This document shows positions 14,514 through 22,928 of a stretch of 52,088 nt of DNA, one piece after another (the stretch's first letter is position 1; every line of letters starts with the position of its first letter). A program made the translations under genes and the position numbers. The notes under the pieces are model-generated. The model was not told the origin of the DNA. It made no database searches and worked only from the letters and a program-made list of their open reading frames with translations. Origin of the DNA: Paragemmobacter kunshanensis (GTDB lineage: Bacteria > Pseudomonadota > Alphaproteobacteria > Rhodobacterales > Rhodobacteraceae); NCBI RefSeq assembly GCF_011059185.1, contig NZ_JAALFE010000022.1, forward strand, positions 1-52,088, read 5' to 3'.

Positions 14514-15161
14514 ATGGCATCAGGCGGGCATGACGGGCATCTGGGCGCGGTCTACGATGCCCGCGCGCCCGAGGAAGTGGCCGCGGTTTATGACGCCTGG
14601 GCAAGCACTTACGACGCAGAGATGGCCAAGGCAGGCTACCGCCATCCGGCGGTGGGGCTGGCGCTGCTGGCGCGGCATCTGCCGCGGGGGGCGGGGCCGG
14701 TGCTGGATGCGGGTTGCGGGACGGGGTTGCTGGGGGATTGGCTGGGCATTCTGGGCTTTTCCCCGGTCGAGGGGCTGGACCTGTCGCCCGGCATGCTGGA
14801 GGTGGCGCGGGCGAAGGGCAGCTATGCGCGGCTGCACAATCTGGCGCTTGGGCGGGAATTGCCCTTTGAAACCGGGCAGTTCGCTGCTGTCATCTCGACC
14901 GGGGTCTTCACCACGGGCCATGTCGGGGCGGAAGGCTTGCCCGAGCTTTTCCGCATCACCCGGCCCGGCGGCGTGATCGTGCTGACGGTCAAGACGACGC
15001 TGTGGGAAGGCGGCTTTGCCGCCGCCCTGGCCCAGCAGCAGGCGGTGCAGACATCGGTGCAGACGGCTGTGCATATCGTGGAGCAGACCGCGCCCTATAT
15101 CTCCATGCCCGGGGAGAAGGGGACCGTGCCCTCGCTCGCGCTGGTGCTGCGGCGGCTGTGA
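14514..15161 (+). CDS. Class I SAM-dependent methyltransferase
   Basis: A 215-residue soluble methyltransferase. Motif I is VLDAGCGTGLLGDWL, motif II GLDLSPGMLEVAR, and motif IV/post IV includes FAAVISTGVFTTGHV and LFRITRPGGVIVLTV. The N-terminal AVYDAWASTYDAEM is typical of the WBSCR27-like group. Start ATG 14514 has GGGGAGTGGGG immediately upstream. The gene is divergent from a choline-kinase-like gene and near a quaternary-amine operon, so a small-molecule N-methyl substrate is conceivable but unproven. A long inverted repeat follows the stop. Confidence 0.85.
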   Translation: MASGGHDGHLGAVYDARAPEEVAAVYDAWASTYDAEMAKAGYRHPAVGLALLARHLPRGAGPVLDAGCGTGLLGDWLGILGFSPVEGLDLSPGMLEVARAKGSYARLHNLALGRELPFETGQFAAVISTGVFTTGHVGAEGLPELFRITRPGGVIVLTVKTTLWEGGFAAALAQQQAVQTSVQTAVHIVEQTAPYISMPGEKGTVPSLALVLRRL

Positions 15162-15204
15162 CGGGGCGCGCAAGGCCCGGCCCCGCGCCCGGCATCGGCG
15201 TTGA

Positions 15205-15258
15205 ATGGGTATTTTTGCCAAGATGAAGCGGCTGTTTCACCTTGGATCAAATACCCAT
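15205..15258. repeat. Nested inverted repeat between convergent genes
   Basis: ATGGGTATTT (15205-15214) pairs with AAATACCCAT (15249-15258). Inside it, CCAAGATGAA pairs with TTCACCTTGG at nine of ten positions. The whole folds into a long cruciform-like stem between the methyltransferase and dehydrogenase 3' ends. It may be a bidirectional terminator, or one copy of a dispersed repeat. Confidence 0.65.
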
Positions 15259-15283
15259 GCGACGGTGCTGCCCCGCGCGGCGA

Positions 15284-17719
15284 TCAGGCCTTGATGCGCG
15301 CGCCTGTGGGATCGACCAGCGGGCCGAGGGCGAGGGTGGCGGGCAGGGTGTCACCGGCGACGACGAGTTCGTAGCGCCCGGCGGTGAGCCAGTCTTCGGT
15401 CACGCCATCCGGATTGCGGACATAGCCATAGCCGATGCTTTGGCCCAGCGTGTAGCCATAGCCGCCGGAGGTGAGATAGCCCACCGGCTGGCCGTCGCGC
15501 AGGATGGTTTCGCGGCCCACCAGCACGGCCTCGGGATCTGACAGGGTGAAGCCCGCGAAGCGTTTGGTCAGGGGCCTCGCCTGCGCGGCCTCAAGCGCGG
15601 TGCGGCCCAGGAAAGGGGTATTGGCCTTGAGCTTGACCGCCCAGCCGAGGCCCGCCTCGAAGGGTGTGTCGTTCGGGGTGATGTCGGAGGACCAGGCGCG
15701 ATAGCCCTTCTCCAGCCGGAGCGATTCCAGCGCGCGATAGCCGATGGGGCGGATATCGCTGCCGCCTGCGGCCATCAGCGCGTCGAAGACGGCGCCGGTA
15801 TGGGCGAGGGGGGTGTGAAGTTCCCATCCCAATTCGCCGACATAGGTGACGCGGAGCGCGCGGATGGTGGCGCCCGCGATGGTGATCTCGCGCGCATGGC
15901 CGAAGGGGAAGGCGGCGTTCGACATATCGGCATCGGTGACTTTCGCCAGCACGTCGCGCGCCAGCGGCCCCATGAGCGAGAGGGTGCCCCAATCTTCGGT
16001 CACATCCGTCAGGGTGCAGCCGGTGGCGGGCAGGTGGTCGGCGATCCAGGCCATGTCATGGGTGCGGAAGCCGGTGCCGGTGACGATGTAGAAGCGGTCG
16101 TCCGACAGGCGGGCGACGGTCAGGTCGGCCTCGATCCCGCCGCGGGAGTTGAGGAGTTGGGTATAGGTCAGGCGGCCCGGTTCGCGGGCGACGCGGCCCG
16201 CGCAGATCCATTCCAGCGCCTCGGCCGCCTTCGGGCCGGTCAGTTCGTATTTGGCAAAGGAGGATTGGTCGAAGATGCCCACCTTCTCGCGCACATGGGC
16301 GTGTTCCTGTCCGACGGGGGGGAACCAGTTCTGGCGGCCCATCGAATAGACGTCACGCGGTTCCATCCCCTGCGGCGCGAACCAGTTGGGGCGTTCCCAG
16401 CCGAGTTTCGATCCGAAGACGGCGCGGTGATCCTTGAGGCGCTGGTAGAGCGGCGAGGTGATGCGGGGGCGGCCGCTTTCATATTCCTCATGCGGGAAGC
16501 CGATGGTGTAGTGTTTGCCATAAGCCTCCATCGTGCGGTCGAAGACCCATTGCCGGTCGCGGTGGAGGCCCGAGAAGCGGCGGATGTCGACGACCCAGAG
16601 GTCGAGCGGGGCCTCATCCCGCATGACCCATTCCGCCAGCACCCAGCCTGCGCCGCCTCCGCTCGCGATGCCGAAGGCGTTGAAGCCCGCGCCGACATAC
16701 ATGTTCGCGCATTCCGGCGCGGGGCCGAGGATGAAGTTGCCGTCGGGGGTGAAGCTTTCGGCACCGTTGATCATCTGCTTGACGCCGGTCTGTTCCAGCG
16801 CGGGGACGCGCGCGATGGCCTGTTCGAGGTGCTGGGCGAAGTGATCGTAATCGTCGTCGAACAGGCGGAATTCCCAGTTCCTGGGGATGTCGCCCTGCAC
16901 CCAGCCCTGCGGGTTGGGTTCATAGCCGCCCATGACGAGGCCGCCGACTTCTTCCTTGAAGTACGTCCGGCGGTCGGGGTCGCGCAGGGTGGGGGCGTCG
17001 GGGGAGAGGCCGTCGATCCTTTCGGTGATGATATACTGGTGTTTCACGGGTTGCAGGGGGACGTTGATGCCTGCCATGGCCCCGATCTCGCGCGCCCACA
17101 TGCCGCCGCAGTTGACGACCTTTTCGCAGGTGATCGTGCCTTGGGAGGTGTGGACGGCGGTGATGCGGCGGCCGTCCATGACAAAGCCGGTAACGGTGAC
17201 GCCTTCATGCAGGCGCGCGCCATGCATCCGTGCGCCCTTGGCGAGGGATTGGGTGATGTCGGAGGGGCTGGCCTGACCATCGGTCGGCAGCCAGCTTGCG
17301 CCGACCAGATCGGAGGTGTCCATCAGGGGCCACATGCGCTTCACCTCATCGGGCGAGATCAGGTGCATCTCCATCCCGAAGGAGCGGGCGGTGGTGGCGA
17401 GGCGGCGGTATTCGGTCCAGCGGTCGGCATTGGTGGCAAGGCGGAGGCAGCCTGTCATCTTCCATCCGGTGTCCAGCCCGGTTTCCGCCGCCAGCCCCTT
17501 GTAGAGTTCGACGGAGTATTTGAGGACGCGGGTGATCGAGGCCGAGGCGCGGAGTTGCCCCACCAGCCCCGCCGCGTGCCATGTGGCGCCTGAGGTGATC
17601 TTGCCCTGTTCGAGAAGCACCACATCGGCCTTGTGATCGCGGGCCAGGTGATAGGCGGTGGAGCAGCCGATGATGCCGCCGCCGATGACGACGATCTGGG
17701 CATGGGAGGGGAGGGTCAT
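15284..17719 (-). CDS. Dimethylglycine/sarcosine dehydrogenase-like flavoprotein with GcvT domain
   Basis: An 811-residue two-domain enzyme. The N-terminal FAD-dependent oxidase (residues about 8-400) has the dinucleotide fold VVIGGGIIGCSTAYHLA and TWHAAGL, in which H48 matches the residue carrying covalent FAD in dimethylglycine dehydrogenases. The C-terminal half (about 430-800) is an aminomethyltransferase-type folate domain (GcvT), with SSFAKYELTGPKA, YVGELGWELH and SLRLEKGYRAW. The family oxidatively demethylates N-methyl amino acids and passes the one-carbon unit to tetrahydrofolate. Its start overlaps the kinase stop by four bases, so it ends the transporter operon. The substrate (dimethylglycine, sarcosine or a related amine) is inferred. 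Confidence 0.9.
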   Translation of the reverse strand: MTLPSHAQIVVIGGGIIGCSTAYHLARDHKADVVLLEQGKITSGATWHAAGLVGQLRASASITRVLKYSVELYKGLAAETGLDTGWKMTGCLRLATNADRWTEYRRLATTARSFGMEMHLISPDEVKRMWPLMDTSDLVGASWLPTDGQASPSDITQSLAKGARMHGARLHEGVTVTGFVMDGRRITAVHTSQGTITCEKVVNCGGMWAREIGAMAGINVPLQPVKHQYIITERIDGLSPDAPTLRDPDRRTYFKEEVGGLVMGGYEPNPQGWVQGDIPRNWEFRLFDDDYDHFAQHLEQAIARVPALEQTGVKQMINGAESFTPDGNFILGPAPECANMYVGAGFNAFGIASGGGAGWVLAEWVMRDEAPLDLWVVDIRRFSGLHRDRQWVFDRTMEAYGKHYTIGFPHEEYESGRPRITSPLYQRLKDHRAVFGSKLGWERPNWFAPQGMEPRDVYSMGRQNWFPPVGQEHAHVREKVGIFDQSSFAKYELTGPKAAEALEWICAGRVAREPGRLTYTQLLNSRGGIEADLTVARLSDDRFYIVTGTGFRTHDMAWIADHLPATGCTLTDVTEDWGTLSLMGPLARDVLAKVTDADMSNAAFPFGHAREITIAGATIRALRVTYVGELGWELHTPLAHTGAVFDALMAAGGSDIRPIGYRALESLRLEKGYRAWSSDITPNDTPFEAGLGWAVKLKANTPFLGRTALEAAQARPLTKRFAGFTLSDPEAVLVGRETILRDGQPVGYLTSGGYGYTLGQSIGYGYVRNPDGVTEDWLTAGRYELVVAGDTLPATLALGPLVDPTGARIKA

Positions 17720-18600
17720 GTCTTGCTTCCGTGGCGGGAGTGATACTGGGAGAGCGCGGCATCGAGCCGGTCGAGGTTTTCGCGCGCGTAGGATTTGTAA
17801 TCGGCCCCCGGTGCGGCGAGGTGGAGGTCGGAGACCATGGCCCACATCGCCTCACGCAGCAGGCTCGTGCATTGCATGGCGTCGAAGGCGCGGCGGAGGG
17901 GGGTGTCGGGCAGGGTGCCGAAATAGGCGATGAGCAGGCGGTCGGTTTCATCCGGCGTCATGCCGGCATTGGAGGCGGCCCCGGCCAGATCGAAGAGCGC
18001 GGTGCCGAAGCCTGCATATTCGTAGTCGATCAGCCAGAGGCGGCTGCCGTCATCCAGGAAGTTGGCGGGCAGCAGGTCATGGTGGCCGAAGATCAGGGGC
18101 AGGGGGATCTGGGCGGCTTCCAGTTCGGCGTTCAGGGACAGGAAGGCGGGAAGGTCGGGGGTGAAGGCGCTGTCGCCCGCGCGCAGGGTGCGGGCATAGT
18201 CGCGGATCACGTGGAAGGGCCAGAAGAGGAAGGCCGCGCCCGCGATATGGGCGGGCATGTCACGGTGGAAGCGGCGCAGGAGATCGCCCAGGCGTTCGGG
18301 GTTGGCGCGCAGATCCTCGGGCCCCCAGGTGCGGGCGTTCAGGAATTCCACCACGCTGACGCCCGGGGTGGCATGTTCGACGCGGGGGCCGAAGCCCGCG
18401 GCATGGGCGGCGCGGGCCACCATCACCTCGCGCGCGCGGTCGACATGGTGGAAGGGGTAGTCGCGGCCGAAGCGGACGACATGGGCGCCCGCGGCATCGG
18501 TGACCTTCCAGCTTTCGTTGGACAGGCCCCCCAGCAGGGGTTCGGCGGTGATCTCTCCCTGCCAGGGCAGGGCGCGGAGGGCGGCGGGGGGGGCGGTCAT
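17716..18600 (-). CDS. Choline-kinase-like phosphotransferase of the transporter operon
   Basis: A 294-residue member of the choline/ethanolamine kinase superfamily, starting at ATG 18600, which overlaps the permease stop (ATGA). The N-lobe loop is GGLSNESWKV with HVVRFGRDYPF. The catalytic loop is FGHHDLLPANFL, with HxDxxxxN, and the metal site is LIDYEYAGFGTALFDLA. Translational coupling with an ABC transporter for quaternary amines and with a dimethylglycine-dehydrogenase-like enzyme suggests it phosphorylates an imported amino-alcohol such as choline. It is paralogous to the kinase at 13537-14439. No signal peptide is seen, so it is cytoplasmic. Confidence 0.85.
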   Translation of the reverse strand: MTAPPAALRALPWQGEITAEPLLGGLSNESWKVTDAAGAHVVRFGRDYPFHHVDRAREVMVARAAHAAGFGPRVEHATPGVSVVEFLNARTWGPEDLRANPERLGDLLRRFHRDMPAHIAGAAFLFWPFHVIRDYARTLRAGDSAFTPDLPAFLSLNAELEAAQIPLPLIFGHHDLLPANFLDDGSRLWLIDYEYAGFGTALFDLAGAASNAGMTPDETDRLLIAYFGTLPDTPLRRAFDAMQCTSLLREAMWAMVSDLHLAAPGADYKSYARENLDRLDAALSQYHSRHGSKT

Positions 18601-20603
18601 GGGGCGTGTCCCGAAAGGCCGAGGCGGGCGCGTTGCGTTTCGGCGGCGGCGTGGATCAGGCGGTCGGCGATGATGGCGATGCAGGCGATGGCAAGGCCCG
18701 CGACAAGGCCGTTGCCGGGATTGGCCTTGGTCAGCGCGATATAGACGTCCTGGCCCAGATCGCGTGTGCCGACGAGGGCGGTGATCACCAGCATGGACAG
18801 GGCGAACATGATCGTCTGGTTCAGGCCCAGCAGGATTTCCGGCAGGGCGAGGCGGAGGCGGATGCGGGTGAGGATCTGCCAGTCGGTGCAGCCCATGGCG
18901 CGGCCGGCCTCGATCAGGCGGGGGTCCACGCCCTGCAGGCCAAGCGCGGTATAGCGGATGGCGGCCACGACGGCATAGGCCACCACCGCGATCATGGCGG
19001 TGAAGTCGCCCACGCGGAAGAGCATCACCACGGGCATGAGATAGACGAAGGAGGGCAGGGTCTGCAGCGTGTCGATCACCAGGCGGGTGATCGTCCAGGC
19101 CCTGTCGCGATTGGCCACGGCAATGCCGATGGGCAGGCCGATGGCCATGGCGATGAGGGTGGAGACACCGCAGAGATAGACGGTGATCATGGCCTTTTCC
19201 CATTGCCCCGTCGCCGCGATGAGAAACGAGAGCGCCGCCGTCAGCGCGGCCAGCCGCCAGCCGCCCAGCCGCCAGCCTGCCAGCCCCAGCAGCGCCACCA
19301 CCGCGACCCAGGGCAGCGACAGCATGAAGCGCTTCACCGGGACAAGGATGCCGATCAGGATGGCGTTCTTGATCGCCTCGAGCGTGTCGAAGAAGGTCAG
19401 GTTGATCCATTCCACCGCCGCTGCCCAGAAGGGGCTGGTGCTCAGGCGGGCGGCTTCGGGATAGGTCTGGATCGCGGGCAGGATCAGGCCCAGCACCCAT
19501 GTCACCGCCACCAGCGCCAGCGCGGCGGCAAGGTAGGGGTGGCGCTGCAGCGCCCCGCCCTGCGGCAGCGCCCCGCGCGCGCGGCGGGCCAGCGCCTGGC
19601 TCAGCCGGTCCAACGCGATGGCCAGCGCGACGATGGCAAAGCCCGCCTCGATCCCGGCGCCGAAATCCAGCCGGCGCAGCGCGTTCAGCACATCGAAGCC
19701 AAGCCCCCCCGCCCCGATCATCGAGGCGATGATCACCATGTTGAGCGACAGCATGATCACCTGGTTCACGCCCACCATCAGCGGTTCGCGCGCGGCGGGC
19801 ACCAGCACGCGCCATGTCATCTGGCGCGGGGTGCAGCCCACCATGCGGCCGAGATCGTGGATCTCGGACGGGACGCGCTGCAGGGCCAGCGTGGTGATCC
19901 GGGTCATCGGCGGCATGGCATAGATCAGCGTGGCCACGATGGCGGCGGTGGGGCCGAAGCCGAAGAGGATCAGGATGGGCACCAGATAGGCGAAGACCGG
20001 CATGGTCTGCATCAGGTCGAGCAGGGGTTTCAGCAGCCGGTCCACCAGCGGCACCCGCCAGGCGAGGATGCCCAGAAGCAACCCGCCCAGCACGCCGATC
20101 GGCACGGCCACGATGATGGAGGCCAGCGTGACCATGGCGCTTTGCCATTGGCCGAAGACGGCGACAAAGCCCATGCAGGCTGACACGGTCAGCGCCAGCG
20201 GCAGGCCGCCCGCAAAGAGGCCGATCAGCGCGAAAAGGCCGATCACCGCCAGCCAGGGCAGGGGCGGCCAGAGTTGTACCGCGCTGGAGCCTTCGCCCGA
20301 GAGCATCCCCGTCGCCAGAAGCGACAGCACCGCGCGATAGGGCAGGTCGATCAGCCAGGCGAGGAAGCGGGTGACATCGGAAAAGGCGAGCGGGCCGATG
20401 GCGGCCTCTTTCACCAGCCAGGTGATGAAACCCCCGATCCAGCGCGCGGCGGGGATCTGCCAGGCCTTGGGATAGTCGAAGGCGAAGGGGGCCAGCGTCT
20501 GCCCCCAGAGCCAGAGCGCCGCCGCCAGCGACAGGGCCAGCCCCCAGACAAGGCGCGGCGCCAGAAGGCCCCTGCTGCCGGGCGTGGTGGGGATCGCGGT
20601 CAT
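18597..20603 (-). CDS. Glycine-betaine-type ABC transporter permease, duplicated and fused
   Basis: A 668-residue membrane protein made of two complete ProW-like permease units in tandem, where most systems use a homodimer of one. Unit 1 (about 1-330) has the cytoplasmic coupling helix region with DLGRMVGCTPRQMTWRVLVPAA. Unit 2 (about 345-660) has EAGRAMGCTDWQILTRIRLRLA. Both carry the EAA-type loop that contacts the ATPase, and the repeated NQVIMLSLNMVIIASMIG and NQTIMFALSMLVITALVG match each other. It imports quaternary amines such as glycine betaine or choline across the inner membrane. It overlaps the ATPase gene upstream and the kinase gene downstream by four bases each. Confidence 0.92.
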   Translation of the reverse strand: MTAIPTTPGSRGLLAPRLVWGLALSLAAALWLWGQTLAPFAFDYPKAWQIPAARWIGGFITWLVKEAAIGPLAFSDVTRFLAWLIDLPYRAVLSLLATGMLSGEGSSAVQLWPPLPWLAVIGLFALIGLFAGGLPLALTVSACMGFVAVFGQWQSAMVTLASIIVAVPIGVLGGLLLGILAWRVPLVDRLLKPLLDLMQTMPVFAYLVPILILFGFGPTAAIVATLIYAMPPMTRITTLALQRVPSEIHDLGRMVGCTPRQMTWRVLVPAAREPLMVGVNQVIMLSLNMVIIASMIGAGGLGFDVLNALRRLDFGAGIEAGFAIVALAIALDRLSQALARRARGALPQGGALQRHPYLAAALALVAVTWVLGLILPAIQTYPEAARLSTSPFWAAAVEWINLTFFDTLEAIKNAILIGILVPVKRFMLSLPWVAVVALLGLAGWRLGGWRLAALTAALSFLIAATGQWEKAMITVYLCGVSTLIAMAIGLPIGIAVANRDRAWTITRLVIDTLQTLPSFVYLMPVVMLFRVGDFTAMIAVVAYAVVAAIRYTALGLQGVDPRLIEAGRAMGCTDWQILTRIRLRLALPEILLGLNQTIMFALSMLVITALVGTRDLGQDVYIALTKANPGNGLVAGLAIACIAIIADRLIHAAAETQRARLGLSGHAP

Positions 20604-21625
20604 CCGGCCCCCCCGAGGACGAGGCGGATCACATCCTCGCGCCGCAGGCTGCCGATGCGGCGGCCCTGCCTATCGGTCACGGCCAGAACCTCGGCCCCCG
20701 CCAGGAAGGCGCGGCCGGCCTCGGCCACGGTGGCACGGTCCGGCACGGCGGGGGCATCCGGGGGGGGCGGGTCGGCCACCATGAGCGAGGCCACGCGCAC
20801 GGCCTTGGATTTCGGGACGGCCCGGGTGAATTCGCGCACGTAATCGGTGGCGGGATGCAGGACCAGTTCCTCGGGCGTGCCGATCTGTTCGATCACGCCG
20901 TCCTTCATGATGGCGATGCGGTCGGCCAGGCGGATGGCCTCGTCGAAATCATGGGTGATGAAGACGATGGTCTTGCGCAGGGCCGATTGCAGGCGGATGA
21001 ATTCATCCTGCAATTCGCGCCGGATCAGCGGATCGAGCGCCGAGAAGGGTTCGTCGAGGAACCACAGTTCCGGCTCCACCGCCAGCGAGCGGGCGATGCC
21101 CACGCGCTGTTGCTGGCCGCCGGAAAGCTGGCGCGGATAGCTGTTCTCGCGCCCGGCAAGGCCCACCAGCGCGATCATCTCGCGCGCGCGAGCCTCGCGC
21201 CTGGCGCGGGGGATGGATTGCACATCCAGCGGGAAGGCCACGTTTTCCAGCACGGTCAGATGCGGCAGCAGCGCGAAATGCTGGAAGACCATGCCCATCT
21301 TGTGGCGGCGGATGTCGATCATCTCGGCTTCGGAGGCGGCCAGAAGGTTGCGGCCGTTGAAGAGGATCTCTCCCGCCGTGGGTTCGACCAGGCGCGACAG
21401 GCAGCGCACGAGGGTGGATTTGCCCGAACCCGACAGGCCCATGATCACGAAGATCTCGCCGTCGCGCACGGCCAGATCGACGGCGCGCACCGCAGGCACG
21501 AGGCCCGCCGCAAGCAGGCGGTCGGGCGAGGGATCCTGCCCGAGGCTGGCGAAGGTGTCGGCGGCGCGGGCGCCGAACACCTTCCAGACGTTGCGGCAGA
21601 CAAGCTTGGCTTCAGTCTCGGTCAT
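20600..21625 (-). CDS. Glycine-betaine-type ABC transporter ATPase (ProV-like)
   Basis: A 341-residue ATP-binding subunit. Walker A is GLSGSGKST, the Q-loop is MVFQHFALLPH, the ABC signature LSGGQQQR, Walker B LWFLDEPFSALDP and the H-loop FITHD. The ProV-typical insertion before the first strand (DTFASLGQDPSPDRL) separates it from other ABC ATPases. The C-terminus (about 275-341) has the remains of one CBS-like unit, where ProV and OpuAA usually carry two; CBS units in this family can sense ionic strength or cyclic dinucleotides, so osmotic control may be altered. It powers the fused permease encoded downstream. Confidence 0.92.
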   Translation of the reverse strand: MTETEAKLVCRNVWKVFGARAADTFASLGQDPSPDRLLAAGLVPAVRAVDLAVRDGEIFVIMGLSGSGKSTLVRCLSRLVEPTAGEILFNGRNLLAASEAEMIDIRRHKMGMVFQHFALLPHLTVLENVAFPLDVQSIPRARREARAREMIALVGLAGRENSYPRQLSGGQQQRVGIARSLAVEPELWFLDEPFSALDPLIRRELQDEFIRLQSALRKTIVFITHDFDEAIRLADRIAIMKDGVIEQIGTPEELVLHPATDYVREFTRAVPKSKAVRVASLMVADPPPPDAPAVPDRATVAEAGRAFLAGAEVLAVTDRQGRRIGSLRREDVIRLVLGGAG

Positions 21626-21676
21626 GCGGGGCTGGCCGGTCTTTCACGGTTGGAATTGCGTGGTGTGGGGGGGTGC

Positions 21677-21699
21677 GGGGGGGCGCCGGGCGCCCCCCC
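21677..21699 (-). terminator. GC hairpin between binding-protein and ATPase genes
   Basis: A perfect 10-bp stem (GGGGGGGCGC with GCGCCCCCCC, three-base loop) lies 11 bp after the binding-protein stop, with no T-run. Such intercistronic hairpins often let the binding protein be made in excess over the membrane parts, by partial termination or 3'-end protection. Confidence 0.6.
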
Positions 21700-21709
21700 G
21701 CCCTGCGGA

Positions 21710-22681
21710 TCAGCCCGCGATCCAGGCGGACCAGCGCGCCTCGTTCGCGGCCATCCAGTCGGCGACGACGGCCTCGATCGTCTTGCCGTTCAGATCCACC
21801 TCGGTGATCATCTGGCCCATCTCGGCATTGTCGATGCTGAAAGCGGTGATCGCCTTGTGCGCGCCGGGCCACTTGTCCTTGAGCCCGGCCCAGCCGACCT
21901 TCCAGATATCGCCGAAGGGTTTGCCGCAGTCATAGGCCATGTCGGGATTCACGCCGACCGCCGGATCATTGTAGCATTCCACCGAATAGGTGGGGAATTC
22001 GACCCATTCGCCTTCGTATTTCGCAGGCGCCCAATGCGGGGCATAGATCCACAAAAGGACCGGGGCCTTGCGCTGATAGGCGCTTTCCAGTTCGGCGAAG
22101 AGGGCGGCATCGGTGCCGGCATGGATCACCTCGAAGGGCAGGTCCAGCGCCTCGACCCGTTCCTCGTCGAACCCGCCCCAGGTGACGGGGCCGCCCAGAT
22201 AGCGGCCCTTGGGGGCGGTCTCGGCGGTGGAGAAGGCCTCGGCGCAGGCGGGATCCTTCAGCGCTTCCCAGTTGGGCAGGCCGGGGCACAGCTCCTTCAT
22301 GTAGGTGGGATACCACCATTCCTCTTTCGCCTGCATGCCGGTGGGGCCGAGGATTTCGACATTGCCGGTGGCGACGGAGGCATCCATCGCCTCGCGCCCG
22401 GTGGTTTCCCAGATTTCCATGGCGACATGCAGATCGCCGGATTCAAGGCCGGGGAACTGCGCCAGATAGTCGGCCTGCACATATTCGACGCTGTAGCCCG
22501 CCTTCTTCAGCACCTCGCCCATGAGCTGGGTGGTGATGAGCTGACCCGTCCAGTCATGCAGGGTGAGCTTGATCGGATCGGTCGACTCCTGCGCGAGGGA
22601 GGAGAGCGCGGTGCTGGCGGTGATGAGGGCGGCAAGGCCCAGGGGGCGGAGACCGGATAGGACAGGAACGGAACGGCGCAT
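21710..22681 (-). CDS. Periplasmic substrate-binding protein (OpuAC/ProX family)
   Basis: A 323-residue protein with a signal peptide (LAALITASTALSSLAQ), so it acts in the periplasm. The mature part has IKLTLHDWTGQLITTQL, VAMEIWETTG and EEWWYPTYMKE, which are segments of the OpuAC fold where tryptophans build the cage for trimethylammonium groups. Two cysteine pairs are possible. It would deliver a quaternary amine such as glycine betaine or choline to the fused permease. It is first in a five-gene operon, with GGGAG before ATG 22681, and is divergent from a DeoR-family regulator. The exact ligand cannot be settled by eye. Confidence 0.9.
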   Translation of the reverse strand: MRRSVPVLSGLRPLGLAALITASTALSSLAQESTDPIKLTLHDWTGQLITTQLMGEVLKKAGYSVEYVQADYLAQFPGLESGDLHVAMEIWETTGREAMDASVATGNVEILGPTGMQAKEEWWYPTYMKELCPGLPNWEALKDPACAEAFSTAETAPKGRYLGGPVTWGGFDEERVEALDLPFEVIHAGTDAALFAELESAYQRKAPVLLWIYAPHWAPAKYEGEWVEFPTYSVECYNDPAVGVNPDMAYDCGKPFGDIWKVGWAGLKDKWPGAHKAITAFSIDNAEMGQMITEVDLNGKTIEAVVADWMAANEARWSAWIAG

Positions 22682-22852
22682 CGTGAACTCCCTGCGATGG
22701 ATTTCTGTTGGCGTCTGATCTGGACGGTCGGATGGGTGTTCGACCTTGGGCTGTTTCCGGGGGACGGGCCGCCCGGGAGGTTTGCCACGATCAGGTTAGG
22801 CGAAAGGGTCTGGCGGCTGTCAAATGGATTCTGGCCGCGTTTGGAATTTTGG

Positions 22853-22920
22853 TGACCGTTTGGACGAGGATTTCTGTTGAAACGGTCAGGAAAACGGCTG
22901 AATGTGGTCAGTAACGGTCA
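22853..22920. promoter_or_regulatory. Three AACGGTCA boxes in the divergent control region
   Basis: TGACCGTT at 22853-22860 and AACGGTCA at 22881-22888 form an inverted pair with a 20-bp spacer. A third AACGGTCA lies at 22913-22920, exactly 32 bp after the second. They sit between the transporter operon and the DeoR-family gene, so they are candidate operators for that regulator on both transcripts. Confidence 0.55.
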
Positions 22921-22928
22921 GGTCGGGG

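Noticed and set aside
15800-17593. 597-codon plus-strand frame
   Set aside because: Antisense to the dimethylglycine-dehydrogenase-like gene, with no family motifs.
17716-20148. 810-codon minus-strand frame spanning kinase and permease
   Set aside because: The frame joins the real kinase (from 18600) to an out-of-frame reading of the permease gene; only the first part is real.
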